From CAZHYM01 sp964536785 (lineage in GTDB: Bacteria; Patescibacteriota; Saccharimonadia; Saccharimonadales; Saccharimonadaceae): DNA of 10,325 nt. The first letter of the stretch is position 1; each line of letters begins with the position of its first letter. Positions 6,623-10,325 of this stretch are shown piece after piece. The notes beneath the pieces were generated by a model. It did no database searches and had not been told where the DNA came from. It saw only the letters and a program-made list of their open reading frames with translations. The stretch lies in the NCBI GenBank assembly GCA_964536785.1, contig CAZHYM010000024.1:1-10325 (forward strand). Reading direction: 5' to 3'. The position numbers and the translations under genes were made by a program.

Positions 6623-6639
6623 TTTGCCCACTTCATGAA

Positions 6640-7293
6640 TTAAACTACCGTATTCTTGCTAATTTGCGCCATCATATTTTTATAAACCGCCACTGGATCA
6701 TTGGCATAAGCCAAAGCACTTCCTACGTTTATGTATTCAATTCCTCCTCGCATCAAGGTAAAGACATTGTCGACGTTTGCGCCTCCATCCCAGCCAATTT
6801 CTGCCTTAGGATTAATCTTCTTTATGAGCCTAACTTTGTCAACCTGAATCATACTAGCTTTTCCACCCATTTTACCGAGGTCTCCGGCAAAAATCATCAC
6901 ATGATCAACCGCTTTTATCAAGTCCTGAACCGACTCTGGCACAGTTTCTCTGAGCAAAGCCAAACCAACTTTCAAATTCGATTCCTTTAGCTTCTTAATT
7001 AGCAACGATATGTCTTCTTCAGCTTCAGCATGAAGTATAATCATTGCCGGTCTGAGAGCCAGGATGTCTGGCAAGTATTCGCTAGGACGCTTAGCCATTA
7101 GATGGATATCAGCAGTCCAGCCATCAGGGATTGTTACATCTTTGAGGCCGATAGTCTTGGTCTGCGTAAATTCGCCATCACAGATATCGATCTGAATGTG
7201 TTTTGAGAATAAAGAGATGGTTTTTAGTGCGCCTTCATAATTGTCAACTGTTTCAACTAAGATTGTTGGAATAATTTGTGAGGTTGTTTTCAT
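6640..7293 (-). CDS. rpe: Ribulose-phosphate 3-epimerase-like protein
   Basis: A 217-residue TIM-barrel protein of the ribulose-phosphate 3-epimerase family, which interconverts ribulose 5-phosphate and xylulose 5-phosphate. Recognisable are IIPTIL (7-12, usual IAPSIL), QIDICDGEF (34-42, usual HVDVMDGHF), ADIHLM (61-66), ILHAEA (86-91), GLALL (110-114), WDGGAN (168-173) and NVGSALAY (189-196, the phosphate loop). Of the four usual metal ligands, D36, H64 and D169 are present, but the first His is Gln34. The flexible loop normally reading VNPGFGGQ is replaced by FAGDLGKMGGKA (135-146). Reaction or substrate may therefore differ, although the neighbouring rpiB supports a pentose phosphate role. 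It begins two bases after the rpiB stop with no ribosome site, so translation is probably coupled. Confidence 0.82.
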   Translation of the reverse strand: MKTTSQIIPTILVETVDNYEGALKTISLFSKHIQIDICDGEFTQTKTIGLKDVTIPDGWTADIHLMAKRPSEYLPDILALRPAMIILHAEAEEDISLLIKKLKESNLKVGLALLRETVPESVQDLIKAVDHVMIFAGDLGKMGGKASMIQVDKVRLIKKINPKAEIGWDGGANVDNVFTLMRGGIEYINVGSALAYANDPVAVYKNMMAQISKNTVV

Positions 7294-7295
7294 AT

Positions 7296-7751
7296 CTAGA
7301 AGTTATCAATCTGATTATTACGTCTAATAAATCTTGATGCTCCGGCAAAAGGTGTATCGATAAATGTATCGACAATTTCTTTCCAAAGCTGATCGTCTTT
7401 TGAAACAATTCTAGCTGGCAAGCAGCAAACGTTTGCATCGTTATCGTTACGGGTCATTTTAGCCTCATGTGAATCCCAAAGAACGCTAGCTCTAATGCCC
7501 TTAAATCGATTGGCTGCCATGCACATCCCCTGCCCACCTCCACATAATAGAATAGCCATGGAATTATCATTGTCAAGAACCTTATTGACCGCTTTTGCGG
7601 CGAATTCTGGAAAATCATCATCAGGGTCAAGAGTGCGATTACTGACATCATTAACTTTATAGCCACGTTGCTGAAGATACTTGATTAAGCGCTCTTTTAA
7701 ATCAAAACCATTGTGGTCTGAACCAATAAAGATCTCTTTGATTTTGCTCAT
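7296..7751 (-). CDS. rpiB: Ribose-5-phosphate isomerase B (RpiB/LacAB family)
   Basis: A 151-residue RpiB/LacAB-family isomerase, the usual length, expected to interconvert ribose 5-phosphate and ribulose 5-phosphate. GSDHNGFDLK (10-19) supplies the substrate-binding Asp-His. LLCGGGQGMCMAANRFKGIRAS (68-89) carries the catalytic Cys70 and the phosphate-binding glycine loop. RNDNDANV (101-108) is the usual R.HNDANV segment. Two positions depart from the usual form: the CGTG Thr is Gly71, and the His that normally opens the sugar ring is Asp103. The C-terminal RH.RR signature reads SRFIRR. The start ATG overlaps the gap stop by four bases (ATGA), and AAAGGG within the end of gap is its ribosome site. 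Confidence 0.92.
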   Translation of the reverse strand: MSKIKEIFIGSDHNGFDLKERLIKYLQQRGYKVNDVSNRTLDPDDDFPEFAAKAVNKVLDNDNSMAILLCGGGQGMCMAANRFKGIRASVLWDSHEAKMTRNDNDANVCCLPARIVSKDDQLWKEIVDTFIDTPFAGASRFIRRNNQIDNF

Positions 7752-8779
7752 TTCTTACCCTTTCTGTTTAGTAATTTACCAACTTCTACAGCTAGTTCCA
7801 CTAGTCTATTGGAGTAGCCCCACTCGTTGTCATACCACGCAACAACCTTGACTAAATTTCCTCCAACAATGCTCGTTAGCTTTAGATCTACTATCGAGCT
7901 AGCCGGATTGCCAATAAAGTCGGATGAGACTAACTCTTTTTCAGTAACAGTAAATATGCCTTGGTAGTATGGTTCCCTTGCAGCTTTTTTAAATGTCTCG
8001 TTTAGCTCATCGATTGTTGTGTCTCGTTTTAATAAGATTGAAAAATCGCTCATTGACACTACCGGAACCGGTACTCTTATACTCAAGCCTCCAAAATTTC
8101 CGTCAAATGCTGGTAAAACCTGAGATAAAGCCTTAGAAGCTCCGGTCGTTGTCGGAATAATGTTTTCTGCTGCCGATCTTGCGGTCCTAAAGTCTTTGGC
8201 AGGTCCATCTAACAAACTCTGTGTAGCGGTATATGCGTGAATTGTAGTCATCATACCTTTGTCTACGCCAAAGACTTCATCTAGTATAGCCATAACTGGC
8301 GCAATACAATTCGTGGTACAGCTAGCATTTGAGATTACATCATCCTCTAGCGCGATTTTAGCTTCATTTACGCCCATAACAATTGTTTTTATCTCATCGC
8401 TTTTCGTAGGTGCTGATAGTATTACTTTTTTAGCTCCTGATTTAGTGATGTGTTTTTGAGCCGAATCCTTGTCAGTAAACCTTCCGGTACATTCTAAAAC
8501 AACATCAACTCCTAGGTCGCCCCATCCTAGTTTTTCGATATCCGACTCTGATTTAAAGATAATTTCTTTACCGTCTACTAGTAATTTATCTTTTTTTACC
8601 TCAATCTCAGGGTGATACATCCCATATGTAGAATCATATTTTAATAAATGCGCAAGAACTTCTATATTTCCTAAGTCATTTATGGCGACTATTTCTATAT
8701 CAGGGCGACCAAAAGCTACTTTAAAAGCATTGCGCCCTATTCTACCGAAACCGTTTATTGCAATCTTTGTACTTTTCAT
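7748..8779 (-). CDS. gap: Glyceraldehyde-3-phosphate dehydrogenase, type I
   Basis: A complete 343-residue glycolytic GAPDH converting glyceraldehyde 3-phosphate, phosphate and NAD to 1,3-bisphosphoglycerate. NGFGRIGR (9-16) is the dinucleotide loop, and Asp35 at the end of the second strand (AINDL) favours NAD over NADP. The active site is SNASCTTNC with Cys154, and His181 lies in TTIHAYT. DGPAKD (191-196), IIPTTTGA (207-214) and WYDNEWGYSNR (315-325) complete the catalytic-domain signature. The ribosome site AGGGGAG sits three bases before the ATG. It is the first gene of a six-gene operon, read from a strong extended -10 promoter that overlaps the divergent rel promoter. Its TGA stop overlaps the rpiB start. 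Confidence 0.98.
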   Translation of the reverse strand: MKSTKIAINGFGRIGRNAFKVAFGRPDIEIVAINDLGNIEVLAHLLKYDSTYGMYHPEIEVKKDKLLVDGKEIIFKSESDIEKLGWGDLGVDVVLECTGRFTDKDSAQKHITKSGAKKVILSAPTKSDEIKTIVMGVNEAKIALEDDVISNASCTTNCIAPVMAILDEVFGVDKGMMTTIHAYTATQSLLDGPAKDFRTARSAAENIIPTTTGASKALSQVLPAFDGNFGGLSIRVPVPVVSMSDFSILLKRDTTIDELNETFKKAAREPYYQGIFTVTEKELVSSDFIGNPASSIVDLKLTSIVGGNLVKVVAWYDNEWGYSNRLVELAVEVGKLLNRKGKK

Positions 8780-8809
8780 CGACTCCCCTAATTAGCATAA
8801 GTTGTTTAA

Positions 8810-8838
8810 ATTATATCAATCACGACTCTAGTTTGCAA
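8810..8838 (-). promoter_or_regulatory. Promoter of the gap operon
   Basis: On the minus strand TTGCAA (8833-8838) lies exactly 17 bases before a consensus TATAAT (8810-8815) that is preceded by TG-A, an extended -10. The predicted start near 8803 gives a 24-base leader holding the gap ribosome site. This is the best match to consensus in the window. Confidence 0.85.
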
Positions 8839-8844
8839 TTGATG

Positions 8845-8859
8845 TATAATTTATATATG
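8845..8859 (+). promoter_or_regulatory. rel -10 element, predicted leaderless start
   Basis: A consensus TATAAT (8845-8850) ends six bases before the rel ATG (8857), so +1 should be the first base of the start codon. No Shine-Dalgarno or good -35 is visible. The -35 zone of this promoter lies within the spacer of the divergent gap promoter. Confidence 0.65.
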
Positions 8860-10325
8860 GATGCTGAAAGCTTAGTTAGTTATGCAAAGAACTACTACAC
8901 AAAGGAAGAAGTTGCACAAATTAAAAAAGCAGCTGAATTTGCCACGCTGGCTCACGGAGAGCAAATGCGCGACAGCGGTAAGCCCTTTGTTTCGCACCCC
9001 CTTAGTGTGGCTAAAACCTTAATCGAATGGCAAATGGACGTTGACTCCGTGGTTGCTGGAGTACTACATGATGTTGTTGAAGACACAGAGTCTTCGAGCA
9101 GTGAGATCAGAAAAAACTTTGGGCCGGTAGTTGCTTCTTTGGTTAAAGGTCTTACAAAAGTTGGCCAAGCAAGAGCTGGGATGAAAAATCTTTCAGAATA
9201 TTTACCCCAGACAGCAGAGAATTTGTCTAAATTATTGATTGCCATAAGCGATGACATAAGAGTCATAATAATCAAATTAGCTGATCGCTTTAACAACCTA
9301 ACCGATCTTCAATACAAAAGTCCCGAAAAACAAATTAAAATTGCTCGAGAAACACTAGATGTATTTTCACCAATTGCCGACCGACTTGGTATGGGTCGGG
9401 TTAGGATGCAAATGGAAGAAATGGCGTTTAGTTTTCTAGACCCCAAGAGGTATAAATACCTTGAGACTCTCATGCGAAAGAACTTGGGTCGTAGTGCGCG
9501 AAAACTAGGTATCGTAAGACTAGAGATTGAAGATTTACTGAGAAAAAATAAGATTGACGCTGTTATCAACGGTAGGGTCAAAAGTATCTATTCGCTTCAC
9601 AAAAAAATGTTAAAAAAAGATGACAATATCAATGATATTTATGATTTGATGGCTCTAAGAGTTCTTGTAAATAAAAAAGAAGATTGCTATCGTGTGCTAG
9701 GCATTGTTCACTCCGCCTACCAGCCAATGATCGCCAGGATTAAAGATTATATTGCCGTACCGAAGACGAACGGTTATCAAAGCCTGCACACAACCGTGAT
9801 TACCCCACATAAACAGATTGTTGAATTTCAAATCAGGACGCATGAAATGCATGAATATGCCGAGAGAGGACTGGCGGCTAGCTTCCATTATCATCAGCAA
9901 AAATCTTCAAAGAATTACCTAAAGTCAAAACAATCAAGCATCTTACCGGCAAACTTGCAGTGGATTGTTGAACTTCAAGAAGTAGCCGAAAAATTAAAAC
10001 ACGCAAGTAAAGATGAGCCAATCGACATACCTCTAGATTTATTTAAGGACCGGATTTTTGTTTATAGCCCCAAGGGAGATATTTACAATTTGCCAGAAGG
10101 CAGTTTGCCGCTTGATTTCGCCTATCAAGTCCATAGCAAAATCGGGAAACATGCTTTCGGCTTTATGGTAAACAACAAAATTCATCCTTTTGATAAGCCA
10201 CTCGAAAATGGTGATTTGATTGAAGTGCTAGTCCGTAAATCGGCCATGCCAAAACTTGATTGGTTAGATTTAGTTACGACGTCCCACGCTAAGACAAAAC
10301 TTCGTACACAACTCAAAGAAGCTGG
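8857..10325 (+). CDS. rel: Bifunctional (p)ppGpp synthetase/hydrolase (RelA/SpoT family), 3' partial
   Basis: The frame is open from the ATG to the window end: 489 residues, with the C-terminus outside. It is a long RelA/SpoT homologue that makes and degrades the alarmone (p)ppGpp. The HD hydrolase domain keeps its metal ligands: H47 (SHPLS), H71-D72 followed by E75-D76 (HDVVED) and D143 (LADR). In the synthetase domain GRVKSIYSLHKKM (239-251), RIKDYIAVPK (294-303) and GYQSLHTTV (306-314) are clear. The RxKD form is that of bifunctional enzymes, not the ExDD of synthetase-only RelA. A TGS domain spans about 399-460, and the regulatory region begins with DWLDLVTTSHAKTKLR. Unusual are NN in place of the common HN after LADR.., and AASFHYH where AAHW.YK is usual. 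The next protein features (helical, ACT) should lie beyond 10325. Confidence 0.96.
   Translation, partial: MDAESLVSYAKNYYTKEEVAQIKKAAEFATLAHGEQMRDSGKPFVSHPLSVAKTLIEWQMDVDSVVAGVLHDVVEDTESSSSEIRKNFGPVVASLVKGLTKVGQARAGMKNLSEYLPQTAENLSKLLIAISDDIRVIIIKLADRFNNLTDLQYKSPEKQIKIARETLDVFSPIADRLGMGRVRMQMEEMAFSFLDPKRYKYLETLMRKNLGRSARKLGIVRLEIEDLLRKNKIDAVINGRVKSIYSLHKKMLKKDDNINDIYDLMALRVLVNKKEDCYRVLGIVHSAYQPMIARIKDYIAVPKTNGYQSLHTTVITPHKQIVEFQIRTHEMHEYAERGLAASFHYHQQKSSKNYLKSKQSSILPANLQWIVELQEVAEKLKHASKDEPIDIPLDLFKDRIFVYSPKGDIYNLPEGSLPLDFAYQVHSKIGKHAFGFMVNNKIHPFDKPLENGDLIEVLVRKSAMPKLDWLDLVTTSHAKTKLRTQLKEA

Noticed and set aside
6623..6631. GTG start for the PfkB kinase, three residues longer
   Set aside because: No ribosome site precedes it, and the first conserved strand follows directly from the ATG at 6622; it cannot be fully excluded.
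6664..6990. 108-codon plus-strand open frame inside rpe
   Set aside because: Antisense shadow of the epimerase coding sequence with no start signals.
7253..7666. Two short minus-strand frames overlapping rpiB in another frame
   Set aside because: They are out of frame with a clearly conserved rpiB and lack start signals.
8952..9900. Three minus-strand open frames across the rel region
   Set aside because: The plus strand is an uninterrupted, strongly conserved Rel reading frame; these are its antisense shadows.
1..10325. Recoded UGA, as in some CPR lineages
   Set aside because: All coding regions read cleanly with UGA as stop, and gap ends in TGA at its conserved C-terminus.

Overview
The window (about 10.3 kb, low-to-moderate GC) looks chromosomal, from a bacterium with compact, tightly packed genes. 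The gene set and the general divergence of the proteins fit a Patescibacteria/CPR genome, most likely Saccharibacteria-like. That placement is my inference from protein character, not a database result. The standard code is used: TGA terminates the GAPDH gene and no coding region has in-frame UGA.

Layout. Positions 1-246 (minus strand) hold a tRNA-Phe(GAA) gene with its own promoter and intrinsic terminator, followed downstream by a decayed second tRNA-Phe-like copy that carries an identical terminator. Positions 397-473 (plus) hold a CAU-anticodon tRNA (elongator Met, or possibly Ile2). Positions 604-2063 (plus) hold a lemA-htpX pair, closed by a strong intrinsic terminator. uvrB (plus, from 2124) runs into a 100-N assembly gap (3971-4070) that removes its C-terminus. 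On the other side of the gap, a minus-strand LOG-like Rossmann gene also loses its C-terminus.

From 8779 down to the gap, six minus-strand genes form one tight operon: gap, rpiB, an rpe-like gene, a PfkB-family sugar kinase, an unrecognised 399-residue protein and the LOG-like gene. Junctions are a 4-nt overlap, 2 nt, 17 nt, a 1-nt TAATG overlap and 7 nt. The first three genes join lower glycolysis to the non-oxidative pentose phosphate branch. The kinase and the last two genes probably act on phosphorylated sugars or nucleotides, but their substrates are unknown. Divergent from gap, rel (plus, 8857 to beyond the window end) encodes a long bifunctional (p)ppGpp synthetase/hydrolase.

Regulation. 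Several promoters can be read directly. Those of tRNA-Phe, the CAU tRNA, lemA and gap have extended -10 elements (TG-N before the hexamer). uvrB and rel instead have TATAAT exactly six bases before the ATG and no Shine-Dalgarno sequence, so both are predicted to be leaderless. The gap and rel promoters overlap physically. I found no CRISPR array, transposon or phage gene, and no convincing wholly new system. The best leads are the leaderless pair, the gap/rel promoter overlap, the altered active sites in the epimerase and isomerase, the unknown 399-residue operon protein, and the decayed tRNA with a preserved terminator.
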